DNA of 64,000 nt from Keratinibaculum paraultunense. GTDB taxonomy: Bacteria; Bacillota; Clostridia; Tissierellales; Tepidimicrobiaceae. This document shows positions 46,406 through 54,298 of this stretch, piece by piece. Below the pieces are notes generated by a model. That model was not told the origin of the DNA. It did no database searches and saw only the letters and a list, made by a program, of their open reading frames with translations. Every line of letters starts with the position of its first letter. The stretch's first letter is position 1. A program made the position numbers and the translations under genes. The stretch lies in NCBI RefSeq assembly GCF_016767175.1, contig NZ_CP068564.1:2170001-2234000 (forward strand). Direction: 5' to 3'.

Positions 46406-46450
46406 CCTCCATTAAATTTATTTGGAGGGTTTATAGGGCGTGAACCCTCC
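46406..46450 (-). promoter_or_regulatory. Candidate translational attenuator of the acetyltransferase-methyltransferase packet
   Basis: Three segments can pair in two exclusive ways. Segment 1 (46450-46443, GGAGGGTT) pairs with segment 2 (46431-46424, AACCCTCC). Segment 2 can instead pair, by CCTCCA, with segment 3 (46411-46406, TGGAGG), which is the ribosome site of the acetyltransferase gene. Segment 1 lies inside a short leader frame, so a ribosome there would free segment 2 to mask the site. Confidence 0.6.
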
Positions 46451-46478
46451 TTACACGCTTAGCTGTTATTTTTATCAT
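46431..46478 (-). CDS. Short leader peptide (15 aa) upstream of acetyltransferase
   Basis: The ATG follows AGGAAGTGGTCGTT. The frame MIKITAKRVRRVHAL ends at the base of the first attenuator hairpin. The basic KRVRR cluster falls on segment 1. A peptide of this kind fits the leader design of inducible resistance genes, but no homology is claimed. Confidence 0.45.
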   Translation of the reverse strand: MIKITAKRVRRVHAL

Positions 46479-46528
46479 AACGACCACTTCCTTTTTTATT
46501 ATTTCTATGAAAACACCTATGGTGTTAT

Positions 46529-46585
46529 CTACTTTAGTAAACCTTCAGTTATAAATTCGCTTATACAATCAAATGGATATTTCAC
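46529..46585 (-). CDS. Possible 18-aa peptide gene
   Basis: A GTG overlaps the stop of the upstream protein (GTGA) and follows GGAGGTATAAATAA. The peptide MKYPFDCISEFITEGLLK has one Cys. Coupling and ribosome site are good, but a chance frame cannot be excluded. Confidence 0.3.
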   Translation of the reverse strand: MKYPFDCISEFITEGLLK

Positions 46586-47299
46586 TTATTTATACCTCCA
46601 TTTGCTACATATAATATAAAAATAAGCAATAAGAATATTTTAATTTTTCTAACTGAAATATAGAAGTTGAAAATTAGAGGATTAATCATCCATTTAAATT
46701 TATTAATAACATTCCAACCAAGAAAGCCATTTACTGATAGCTTATTTCCTTCTTTATCAAAGCCAAAATCTAATTGATTATCTGGTACAGTAATTACACT
46801 TATATTTTTAATAGTGTTATTTCCAATTTGAAGCATAGGTATTGTACCCTTAGTAACTTTTTCTGTCCTTCCTGTATTTCCTCCTACTATTATCGAATCA
46901 GATGAAGGCAATGCTCCAATACTATTAGCTACTGATTCGCTAATTGCTGTAATTGAAGCACCTGTATCAAAAAATAAGTGGAATCTTTTCGCTATCTACT
47001 AAAATATCGATGAAAAACAAATTTACAATAGTAGTGAACAAAATTAATATTATACCTATATAATACAGGATTTTTGATTGTAAAACATCACTTAAAATAA
47101 ATAATAATATAGAAAATGCAGCGATAAACATGACTTTCCCTATAAACTTACAAAGTGAAATAACGTTATATTTTTCTTAGTCTTTTTTAGGGATAGTATT
47201 AAAACCAGCAATTAAAAAGGAACCATTTCCTAAAGAAAAAATTATACCTAATAAAATGAAAAATACTACAAAGATTATTTCAATAATCACTTTTATCAT
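46582..47299 (-). pseudogene. Chimera of a DUF3784-like membrane protein and a retropepsin-like protease
   Basis: The 5' part (FFILLGIIFSLGNGSFLIAGFNTIP) is like DUF3784 small membrane proteins but has an in-frame TAA at 47177-47179 (KKD-stop-EKYN). After two more helices it continues as DILVDSEKIPLIF, where a T-run shift (one extra T) breaks the frame before DTGASITAISESVANSIGAL. DTGAS is the catalytic motif of retroviral-type aspartic proteases, and the remaining 46582-46911 (GGNTGRTEKV, NGFLGWNVINKFKW) belongs to that fold. It looks like two genes joined, then broken. Confidence 0.65.
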
Positions 47300-47344
47300 C
47301 CTTCTACTATACTCACCAGGACACATTTTATTACTTATACATAC

Positions 47345-47538
47345 ATTATACCATTAAATGACAATTTATTATAGTCATAGTCATACACAGGAGACCAAAG
47401 GTCTCCCCTACAACGCATAGCTTGTCCTACTTATGGTATGGTTCACCGTATCAGTTCTACTCACAAAACTTATTTGATGATAAGTATATAATAAAAATAA
47501 AAACCAGTAGGTTTTCTAACATAATAAACCTGCTGGTT
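47345..47538 (-). repeat. Array boundary element, copy D (with REP hairpin and terminator)
   Basis: From left: promoter-like ATTATACCATTAAATGACAA, REP hairpin GGAGACC-AAA-GGTCTCC (47390-47406), GTCCTACT, hairpin 47434-47453 (TGGTATGGT/ACCGTATCA), GTTCTACT, CTTATTTGAT.., and terminator AACCAGTAGGTTT with AAACCTGCTGGTT (47502-47538) ending in the VapC stop codon. Confidence 0.9.
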
Positions 47539-47980
47539 AATCCCCTACATTTTCTATAGCTATTGTTTCTATATTCTCTTGACTACATACACTTTTTAAT
47601 TTAATATCATTTGTAATAAAATAATCAACATTCATAGATATGCCTGTAGCTAAAATTATCGCATCTGGAGTTTTTATATTATAATTAGCCCTAAGCCTTG
47701 ATGTTATATCTGCAATTTTATAATCCACATCAATAATTGATAGATTTGGATAATTGGACAATATTAATTTATACCTATTTTCTAAAAAGACATTATTATA
47801 TTTTTTAGGTTTTACTAGTATTTCCATAAAAGATATTATTGACATAAAAGCTTCATTTTTACCATCTTGTATCTCTATAAAAATTTTCTCCAATTTATCT
47901 GCATAATTAGGATTATCTTCAAAATAATATATAAAACAATTAGTATCCAGTAATATAGTTTCTCTATTGTTTATTCCCAT
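47537..47980 (-). CDS. vapC: PIN-domain toxin (VapC family)
   Basis: The 147-residue PIN-fold ribonuclease has the acidic residues in LLDTNCFIYYFED, ISFMEILV, KTPDAIILATG and FITNDIKLK. VapC toxins cleave tRNA or other RNA. The gene overlaps the antitoxin gene upstream. A second copy with an internal deletion lies at 62557-62781. Confidence 0.9.
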   Translation of the reverse strand: MGINNRETILLDTNCFIYYFEDNPNYADKLEKIFIEIQDGKNEAFMSIISFMEILVKPKKYNNVFLENRYKLILSNYPNLSIIDVDYKIADITSRLRANYNIKTPDAIILATGISMNVDYFITNDIKLKSVCSQENIETIAIENVGD

Positions 47981-48213
47981 GATTCTCTTTCCTCTTTTAT
48001 ATATTCATTAATGTCAATATTGTTCCATAATTCCTTTCCTAATCCTCTCATAACTTTTGCAAAACTATCTGGCTTTTCCATTAATAAGATTTGCCTAGCT
48101 TCTTCGTCATATAACCATATAATTTCAGCACCTGGTCTCAATCCTGCTTTTTTTAATATTTCTTCTGGTATCTTTAAACTTCGGTCCTCATTCAGCTTAG
48201 AAATAAGACTCAT
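47971..48213 (-). CDS. vapB: AbrB/SpoVT-like antitoxin (VapB)
   Basis: About 80 residues with the swapped-hairpin DNA-binding segment KLNEDRSLKIPEEILKKAGL and a C-terminal tail (EYIKEERESWE) for toxin binding. The ATG at 48213 follows GGAAGGAAG. It overlaps vapC, the usual order. Confidence 0.88.
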   Translation of the reverse strand: MSLISKLNEDRSLKIPEEILKKAGLRPGAEIIWLYDEEARQILLMEKPDSFAKVMRGLGKELWNNIDINEYIKEERESWE

Positions 48214-48282
48214 TATTAACACTTCCTTCCTTTTATAGATATCTTATGAGATATTAACTTACATATATTATATCATTATTTT

Positions 48283-48660
48283 TTACGCATTGTCTGAATT
48301 TGTACTAGTTTTTCTTGCCTTTACTATAATTATAGATGCAATTTGTATTATGAAAGAAACAATTGTTATTAGTACTAAAAAACCAACAGGAGTAAAGGGC
48401 TTGAAATACCAGCTCCATACTTCTGATTGTAGCTTTCTTAAAATAAAAAAATATGATGAAATAAAACTTAATATGTTCCCAATAACAAGTATAATAGTAT
48501 TATGTGTTCTAATGGCAGTTCTACAAAGGGTTCCAAAACCTGCTATCATAGATCCATAGAATATCATTGTTCCAGAAGTAGCATCACCATTCATAGCCAG
48601 ATATCCATATGGAATACAATAAGCCATAAGCATTAAAAATTTTATTAGTTTTTTATTCAT
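48283..48660 (-). CDS. Four-helix membrane protein of unknown family
   Basis: The 125-residue product has four predicted helices (KFLMLMAYCIPYGYLAM.., GTMIFYGSMIAGFG, IILVIGNILSFISSYFFIL, VLITIVSFIIQIASIIIV) and a short charged tail. It follows the VapBC pair in the same packet. A copy with one base lost is at 63084-63460. No function recognised. Confidence 0.7.
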   Translation of the reverse strand: MNKKLIKFLMLMAYCIPYGYLAMNGDATSGTMIFYGSMIAGFGTLCRTAIRTHNTIILVIGNILSFISSYFFILRKLQSEVWSWYFKPFTPVGFLVLITIVSFIIQIASIIIVKARKTSTNSDNA

Positions 48661-48755
48661 GTACCTTGTTCCCCCAATTTATATTTTGTTACACCTAAAT
48701 CTATTAATGAACATTTTATAAAAGAAGCGTTACTAAATATTTTAGTTTCTAAATC

Positions 48756-49109
48756 TTAAAACAAATCAATTATGAAGATAACAGGAGCAAAAACATATGC
48801 AAATGGCATGGCTATCTTACTGGTTGAAATGAATCTTATAGTCTTATTACCTTCAATCCATACACTGACTCTCTTACTAACATATGGAAATAGAATCGTA
48901 GCAATTACAAAATATATACTAATTATAATATATGGAAATTTAAAAAGTTTTACCTTGAAATAGTCTGTCATTAAAACGTAATATCCAAAATAAAAAAAAC
49001 CTCCAATTATTAAGCCCATTACTATATCAAAAGAAGTTATTTTGCTTTCTTCTTTCTTTTTATTTTCCTCAATAATATCCCTAAAATTTTCGTTTAAATC
49101 TTTTCCCAT
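48756..49109 (-). CDS. Three-helix membrane protein of unknown family
   Basis: The 117-residue product has a charged N-terminal segment (ENFRDIIEENKKKEESK) then three or four helices. The next gene upstream is also a small membrane protein; the two could be an operon. No family recognised. Confidence 0.65.
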   Translation of the reverse strand: MGKDLNENFRDIIEENKKKEESKITSFDIVMGLIIGGFFYFGYYVLMTDYFKVKLFKFPYIIISIYFVIATILFPYVSKRVSVWIEGNKTIRFISTSKIAMPFAYVFAPVIFIIDLF

Positions 49110-49164
49110 ACTCTATCATCTCCCTATATAAAAGGTATCATATTATTTATATATTATCTAACAT

Positions 49165-49398
49165 TTATAATAATAAATATAGTAAACCTATAAGTGCAAT
49201 AAATTTTATCAAAAATGTTGTAGTATCTTTATCTTTTTCTCTTTGTCTAGTAAATACTCTTCCGTCAATTATGCTAATAAGAAGTAATACTATAATCATA
49301 TAAGGTTTCAGTCTTGGTTCATAAGGTGATTTTATTATTATAACAACACCTGCTGATATAATTACTATTAAAGAAAATATAACTTTTGCTATTTTCAA
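49165..49398 (-). CDS. Small membrane protein of unknown family
   Basis: 77 residues, three helices with a positively charged loop (FTRQREKDKDT). AAAAGAGGTGTTT-type site upstream. It is the first gene of the packet after boundary element E. Confidence 0.65.
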   Translation of the reverse strand: MKIAKVIFSLIVIISAGVVIIIKSPYEPRLKPYMIIVLLLISIIDGRVFTRQREKDKDTTTFLIKFIALIGLLYLLL

Positions 49399-49481
49399 AA
49401 AAACACCTCTTTTAATTCACAAATTATAAATCTTATTAGTGAACACTTTTCTACTTATATGACATACCTAATATATATTAA

Positions 49482-49694
49482 CATTATACCATTAAATAAC
49501 AATTTATTATAGTCAGACACAGGAGACCAAAGGTCTCCCCTACAACATGTAGCTTGTCCTACTTATGATACGGTTCACCGTATCAGTTCTACTCACAAAA
49601 CTTATTTGGTAATTAATGTATCAAAGAAAAATAGATTTAAGTAGAAAATATACAAAAAACCAATAGGTTTTTATCACAATAAGCCTACTGGTTT
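49482..49694 (-). repeat. Array boundary element, copy E (with REP hairpin and terminator)
   Basis: ATTATACCATTAAATAACAA, REP hairpin at 49521-49540 (AGGAGACC-AAA-GGTCTCC), GTCCTACT, perfect hairpin 49566-49585 (TGATACGGT-TC-ACCGTATCA), GTTCTACT, CTTATTTGG.., and terminator stem AAACCAATAGG/CCTACTGGTTT (49657-49694). Confidence 0.9.
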
Positions 49695-49756
49695 ATTCGG
49701 TTATTCTGTATAATCTTTTATTATTAACTCTAAATATCACATTTACTTTACAATGA

Positions 49757-50101
49757 TTATCCCCAATATGATAATTTCAAAAACATATTTACAATCTTTT
49801 GTAATTCAGAAAATTCTTCTTCACTTAGTACATCATAATCCCTACCATAAATACCCCTTGACTCCAAACTCCATAAAAATGATTTAAAGTTGGGGTATTT
49901 ATGAATATTCTTCTTCAATAAATATATAAAATGCTCTAACTTCTGATAATTAATAGTATTATTGTTTTTTTCTTGCTTATATAAGGATAAATCTAGTATT
50001 AATTCTAAAGGTTTAGTAATTCTATATCTATAATCATTAGTATTATTAGGTAAAAAATCACTTTTATAGTTTTCATAACTTTCACATACGATTCTATACA
50101 T
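49757..50101 (-). CDS. Partner of the DUF6036 protein, copy 1 (unknown)
   Basis: 114 residues, mainly helical, starting MYRIVCESYENYKSDF and ending KIVNMFLKLSYWG. It overlaps the upstream DUF6036 gene by 8 bp and always occurs with it (second copy at 53954). This arrangement suggests a two-component unit, possibly toxin and antitoxin. No motif identified. Confidence 0.65.
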   Translation of the reverse strand: MYRIVCESYENYKSDFLPNNTNDYRYRITKPLELILDLSLYKQEKNNNTINYQKLEHFIYLLKKNIHKYPNFKSFLWSLESRGIYGRDYDVLSEEEFSELQKIVNMFLKLSYWG

Positions 50102-50603
50102 AGTATCTCTCCCTAAACTGCGGTAATCTTTTTATAAATTGATTTTTTTTAGATTCATATAAATCATCTCTCAACAATACCTCATCTATAATTTGATTTA
50201 TTAGTTCTTTATCGGCTATATCTATAAGTTCATCTATATCCTCTATGTCTTTTTGTTCTAGCCTGATTATTTTGCTTACAATTATATCTTCAGGGGACAA
50301 TAAATATACATTTAAATATCTAAATTTGTTTAGCTTTATAGCTCTTTCCTTATATTTAGGTGATATTATAGTGCTTTCATATTCTAACATATCGAAGTTC
50401 CTTAATTGTACAAAAACTCTCCCTAATTTAGAAGAATAATTTAAATCTATAAAATCAAAATCCCTTGTGGCTCTTTTTGTATATCCCCCTAATATACAGG
50501 CAGCTCCTCCTAAAAAATATATGTCGAAAGGTTCAATATCAAAAGCTATAGCGACCTTCTCCATATCAAAGATTTTATCTTCTAATTGTTTCTTTAATTC
50601 CAT
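50094..50603 (-). CDS. DUF6036-type nucleotidyltransferase-like protein, copy 1
   Basis: 169 residues with a nucleotidyltransferase-fold motif FLGGAACILGGYTKRATRDFDFID, in which GGAA and the DxD-like TRDFD are the catalytic elements of MNT/AbiEii-like proteins. The ATG follows GGGTGG. A 90% similar copy lies at 54291-54800. Its pairing with a small helical protein recalls two-gene defence or toxin systems, but that is inference. Confidence 0.75.
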   Translation of the reverse strand: MELKKQLEDKIFDMEKVAIAFDIEPFDIYFLGGAACILGGYTKRATRDFDFIDLNYSSKLGRVFVQLRNFDMLEYESTIISPKYKERAIKLNKFRYLNVYLLSPEDIIVSKIIRLEQKDIEDIDELIDIADKELINQIIDEVLLRDDLYESKKNQFIKRLPQFRERYYV

Positions 50604-50661
50604 AATTACCACCCTATATTTATATAGTAATATTATTATATCATATTATCTATTACATATA

Positions 50662-51040
50662 ATGTAAACTATTATTCTATATTTGGATTATTAATAATTC
50701 CAATAAATAAAGGTGACCCATCTACCCCTGTTATTGCAAATATAAACAGTGTATCCATCAGCACCTAAAAACCATAACTACCATAAGTCATATTCATAAA
50801 ATCAGATTTAACTGTGCTTCCATCTGCAAGATAAAATTCATCTTCCATTGTGGTTCTTATGAGCTATGCCTTGCAATGTTCATCAGAAACAATTTTATGA
50901 TAATTTTTCATATATCTAATAAATACTTCCTGAAATACATCTTCTGCATCTGACTTGTTTTTTGTTCTTGCTAAAGCTAATTTATAAACCATATCAGAAT
51001 ATTGATTGATAATATTTGTAACATTCTCTTTCAAATCCAA
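50662..51040 (-). pseudogene. Decayed copy of the sigma/serpin locus
   Basis: From right: the first 58 or so codons of the ECF sigma gene (DAEDVFQEVFIRYMKNYH), a joint after DEHCKA, a piece of the serpin middle (ADGSTVKSDFMNMTYG), a second joint, and the last 20 serpin codons (ITGVDGSPLFIGIINNP). At least two large deletions separate it from the version at 41.6-43.5 kb. Confidence 0.85.
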
Positions 51041-51105
51041 AGATATCAGCACCTTTAATATTAATACTATATGAACACAAGAAAGATTGCGTTTATATAG
51101 TATAA

Positions 51106-51252
51106 TAGCTCGTCCTACTTATGATACGGTTCACCGTATCGGTTCTACTCGCAAAATTTATTTGGTAGTTGATGTATCAAAGAAAAATAAATTTAAGTAG
51201 AAAAAACACCAAAAAACCAGTAGGTTTTCACCATAATAAACCTACTGGTTTT
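51106..51252 (-). repeat. Array boundary element, copy F with terminator
   Basis: TAGCTCGTCCTACTTA, hairpin 51122-51141 (TGATACGGT/ACCGTATCG, last pair T-G), GTTCTACT, CTCGCAAAATTTATTTGG.., terminator AAAACCAGTAGGTTT with AAACCTACTGGTTTT (51213-51252, 15-bp stem). No REP hairpin; the left part is replaced by sigma-gene flank. Confidence 0.9.
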
Positions 51253-51382
51253 ATAAAACTGATATATCTGATTCTTCACTCCTGAGCGTTCAATATATAC
51301 TGAATCACTTTATCTTGCCTTGAATATTTAAACCTTTTCAACTTATCCAAGACTTATTTCCCACAATAATTCTTAATGTTTA

Positions 51383-51664
51383 TCATAAACTATCTACATA
51401 ATCCTTTGCTTCAACTAATTCCATTCCAGTAACATCCCTTAACCTTTTTATTGCTTTAACTTTTTTATTTGCTTCAATAAGTTTTACTAGCTCATCTTTT
51501 AACTCATCATTTATTTTCTCTTTAGATGGTTCAGGTAATCCAAGATGCTCAATAATTCTATCTAGTTTTGATTCTATACGTTTTTGGTCACGTTGTAATG
51601 CACTAATATTTTTATTAAAAATAGTAAATAGAAAAGTTATTAAAATTACAGATATATATTCCAT
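51383..51664 (-). CDS. Membrane-anchored protein with ribosomal L7/L12-like C-terminal motif
   Basis: About 93 residues: a helix (YISVILITFLFTIFN), a coiled or amphipathic part (LQRDQKRIESKLDRIIEHLG), an acidic stretch, and a C-terminal AIKRLRDVTGMELVEAKDYVD, which is the pattern of the L7/L12 C-terminal domain (IKxVRExTGLxLKEAKxxVE). Such proteins are annotated in Firmicutes but have no known role. The ATG follows GGAGGTTGAGGAT. A deleted copy lies at 44.1 kb. Confidence 0.75.
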   Translation of the reverse strand: MEYISVILITFLFTIFNKNISALQRDQKRIESKLDRIIEHLGLPEPSKEKINDELKDELVKLIEANKKVKAIKRLRDVTGMELVEAKDYVDSL

Positions 51665-51772
51665 ATCCTCAACCTCCATTGCTAGTTAATATTATAATAG
51701 ATATATCATTTTATTTTCAACTATTAAACAACTATAATTTTCATTGGCATATAGTATAAATATTATATCACT

Positions 51773-51806
51773 AGCAGTAGATTTATTATAAAAATAATCT
51801 ACTGCT
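51773..51806 (-). terminator. Terminator of the RelE toxin gene
   Basis: An 11-bp stem, AGCAGTAGATT with AATCTACTGCT, lies 40-73 nt after the toxin stop. Its sequence resembles the terminators of the boundary elements, although no boundary core is present here. Confidence 0.75.
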
Positions 51807-51845
51807 TATATTACAACACTATTAAAAACTTATGAATTTAATTTA

Positions 51846-52094
51846 TTATCTATTGTAAACTTCTCCTCGAGATGCAATTTGAATAATATTTATAATTAAG
51901 TTTTTTTCATCTTTACTAAATACAATTCTATATTTACCAACTCTCAGCATATAATCTTCAGTATCCCCTTGTAGCTTTTTAACATCCCCAGACGGGAGTT
52001 GGTTTATAGCCTTAATTATTCTCAATTGAGTATTTTTATCTAGCCTTTTTAGATACTTAAGACAAGCTTTTTCATATTTAATATTATATTTCAT
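51846..52094 (-). CDS. RelE/ParE-family toxin
   Basis: 82 residues with the RelE pattern ACLKYLKRLDKNTQLRI, YMLRVGKYRIVFSKDEKN and a C-terminal IIQIASRGEVYNR. RelE toxins cleave mRNA on the ribosome. The start overlaps the antitoxin gene by 11 bp. Confidence 0.88.
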   Translation of the reverse strand: MKYNIKYEKACLKYLKRLDKNTQLRIIKAINQLPSGDVKKLQGDTEDYMLRVGKYRIVFSKDEKNLIINIIQIASRGEVYNR

Positions 52095-52338
52095 TTTTAT
52101 TAATCCCTAGTTCTTTCAAAAGGTCATCTTGGTCAATAAATTCACCTTTTAATTTAATGTCTTCCAAATGAAGACGTTCTTCTTCAGTTATATATTCATG
52201 TTCTAGTTCATTTATTTCATTCCATTTATCTTGGGTCTCTTTAAATTTTAAAAACTCAGCCAAGTCAATAACTGTTTTAATATTCTCTGGCCTTAGCTCA
52301 TCTTTTAATATTTTTTCAATTTTTTTTGCAAGGGTCAT
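52084..52338 (-). CDS. Antitoxin of the RelE pair
   Basis: 84 residues, helical: KIEKILKDELRPENIKTVID, then FLKFKETQDKWNEI. The gene is directly upstream and overlapping the toxin, which is the normal order. It resembles DUF2281-type antitoxins. Confidence 0.8.
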   Translation of the reverse strand: MTLAKKIEKILKDELRPENIKTVIDLAEFLKFKETQDKWNEINELEHEYITEEERLHLEDIKLKGEFIDQDDLLKELGINKNEI

Positions 52339-52457
52339 GATTCTCCCCTCCCTATTTATAATACTTTTTTTTAAAAATACTAATAAAAAATTATTATATA
52401 TTATATCATATTATTTACTACATATAATATAAATGATGTGCAAGAATTAAAATTTTT

Positions 52458-52952
52458 TTATTTATTATTTTTATCTATCTTGATTATAGGTAAATCTATA
52501 AATTCCAATTCTTTTTCAGCTTCCGTTTTTGAAAGATAAAATCTAACCTTATCATAAAACTTTAGGTTCTCTTTCCAAGATTCCATATTTTTTAGAAAGT
52601 CTATTCCATTTTCAGCAACTATAAAGCATTCCAATTCACTGCTGATATAACAAATTGGTGCATCACTCTCTATGTCACATTGCTGCCCAATTGTTCCTAT
52701 ATATCCACCTATGCTATCTATCGCCATAATATCTACCTGGGGAATTGTATAAAATTCTACATTTGTGATACAGTCGTCAAATATAAATTGAATATCATAA
52801 TTGTCAGCATATTTTTGATAATCTTTTTTTAGATTAACATCCATAGAATAGATTGTGGTTCCTGCTAATATAATCTCAGTATCATCACCTACAAATATAC
52901 TTATAGCTTCTTTTTCTGTCAATTCTGTTATATCCAGATAAGCCTTTCTCAT
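52458..52952 (-). CDS. Unknown cytosolic protein (possible immunity-type)
   Basis: About 164 residues, acidic, with no membrane segment. The ATG follows GAGGAGGTTAAAG. It shows mixed alpha/beta composition (DITELTEKEAISIFVGDDTE, PIIKIDKNNK end). I do not recognise a family. Its place among toxin genes makes an immunity or antitoxin role possible but unproven. Confidence 0.6.
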   Translation of the reverse strand: MRKAYLDITELTEKEAISIFVGDDTEIILAGTTIYSMDVNLKKDYQKYADNYDIQFIFDDCITNVEFYTIPQVDIMAIDSIGGYIGTIGQQCDIESDAPICYISSELECFIVAENGIDFLKNMESWKENLKFYDKVRFYLSKTEAEKELEFIDLPIIKIDKNNK

Positions 52953-53053
52953 CTTTAACCTCCTCAAAATATTTACTATGTAAATATAAATCTACATAAA
53001 CTACATCTAATATAAAAAATGAGTCACAAAATTATAATTTTTAAACCTAAACT

Positions 53054-53203
53054 TTAATAAGGGTTATTATAGAAATATATCCATACAGCAATAATCAGAA
53101 TTAATATAATTATGGAAATCATTCCTAAAGGCTTGTTTCTATTAATTATTCCATAGATTATACCGATAATTGCAGCTATTGTAAGAGCAATGCCAAATGC
53201 CAT
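53054..53203 (-). CDS. Small membrane protein (49 aa)
   Basis: The ATG is 9 nt after AAAGGAG. The 49 residues MAFGIALTIAAIIGIIYG.. and MISIIILILIIAVWIYFYNN form two helices. It follows the SdpI-like gene and is probably co-transcribed. Confidence 0.65.
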   Translation of the reverse strand: MAFGIALTIAAIIGIIYGIINRNKPLGMISIIILILIIAVWIYFYNNPY

Positions 53204-53300
53204 ACATCACAACTCCTTTATTTTATTGCCACCATTTATTTTCATATTTCGAAAGATTTGGTTCTGACTGGATAAGCTCATACTTTATAAAAAGTGCGTA

Positions 53301-53660
53301 CTATCTCAAATTCCCGTTCTTATCAAATCTTTTTCGAAGTGCCATTTCAGTTGGTATTAATGATAAAATCATTATTGCTAATCCAATAAAGGTAATCCAT
53401 ATAGATATAACCTCATAATTATCTTTAAATAAAAACATTACAACTATAGAAATTATTAACCAGATGATTCCAACCCATCTCCAAATCTTAGCATTATGTG
53501 CATGAGCAAACTTCCATGTTTCATTATTTTTCATAGACATTGAAGTTCTATATCCATATGCCCAATTTATGCTTTTAGGTGGATGACTTTTCCATAAGAT
53601 TCCAAATATAATCATCGTAACTGGAATTAAAGAATTCATCACTAAAAGAAATACAAACAT
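53301..53660 (-). CDS. SdpI-family membrane protein
   Basis: 119 residues with three helices and the SdpI motif NWAYGYRTSMSMKNNETWKFAH between them. SdpI is the immunity protein against the SdpC cannibalism toxin in Bacillus; here the family gives a likely immunity or envelope role. After the TAG stop the same frame stays open for about 24 codons (YALFIKYELIQSEPNLSKYE..), so the C-terminus may have been shortened by a nonsense change. Confidence 0.82.
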   Translation of the reverse strand: MFVFLLVMNSLIPVTMIIFGILWKSHPPKSINWAYGYRTSMSMKNNETWKFAHAHNAKIWRWVGIIWLIISIVVMFLFKDNYEVISIWITFIGLAIMILSLIPTEMALRKRFDKNGNLR

Positions 53661-53715
53661 TCAAATCACTTCCTTCTTTTTACACCTGCTTACTTCACAT
53701 AATTCTACTTATACT

Positions 53716-53898
53716 TACTATACCATTTAATTCTACCTTATGATAACCCCTCAAACATTATCCTATAACCCATAGCTTGTCCTATTTATGATAGGGTTCA
53801 CCGTATCAACTCCACTCGCAAAATGAATAGGATATGTTTAGTAGTTAATATAGGCTGATAAAAATAAGCATTAGGTTTTATCACATAAACCTAATGCT
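53716..53898 (-). repeat. Array boundary element, copy G with terminator
   Basis: TATACCATTTAATTCTACC, CATTATCC.., GTCCTATT, hairpin 53789-53808 (TGATAGGGT/ACCGTATCA, one mismatch), CTCCACTCGC, spacer AAATGAATAGGATATG, and a perfect 12-bp terminator stem AGCATTAGGTTT with AAACCTAATGCT (53867-53898). Confidence 0.9.
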
Positions 53899-53953
53899 TC
53901 TGTTCTAATATTATTAAAAACTTTAAAAATTAACTTATTATCCTTTTATGCCC

Positions 53954-54298
53954 CTATCCCCAATATGATAATTTTAGAAACATATTTACAATCTTTTGTA
54001 ATTCAGAAAATTCTTCTTCACTTAGTACACCATAATCCCTACCATAGATACCCCTTGATTCTAAACTCCATAAAAGTGATTTAAAATTAGGATATTCATG
54101 AATATTCTTCTTCAATAAATATATAAAATGCTCCAATTTCTGATAATTAATAGTATTATTATTTTTTTCCTCTTCATATAAAGATAAGTCTAATATTAAT
54201 TCTAGGGGTTCAGTAATTTTATATCTATAATCATCAGTATTATTGGGTGAAAAATCACTTTTATAGTTTTCATAGCTTTCACATACTATTCTATACAT
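53954..54298 (-). CDS. Partner of the DUF6036 protein, copy 2 (unknown)
   Basis: 114 residues, about 90% identical to 49757-50101. Both copies are open, so neither shows decay. It overlaps the DUF6036 gene by 8 bp as in copy 1. Confidence 0.65.
   Translation of the reverse strand: MYRIVCESYENYKSDFSPNNTDDYRYKITEPLELILDLSLYEEEKNNNTINYQKLEHFIYLLKKNIHEYPNFKSLLWSLESRGIYGRDYGVLSEEEFSELQKIVNMFLKLSYWG

Noticed and set aside
47424-47470. Boundary elements as classical integron attC sites
   Set aside because: The RYYYAAC and GTTRRRY boxes with paired inner boxes are not present in either strand, the hairpin is only 20 nt, and no integrase gene is in the window.
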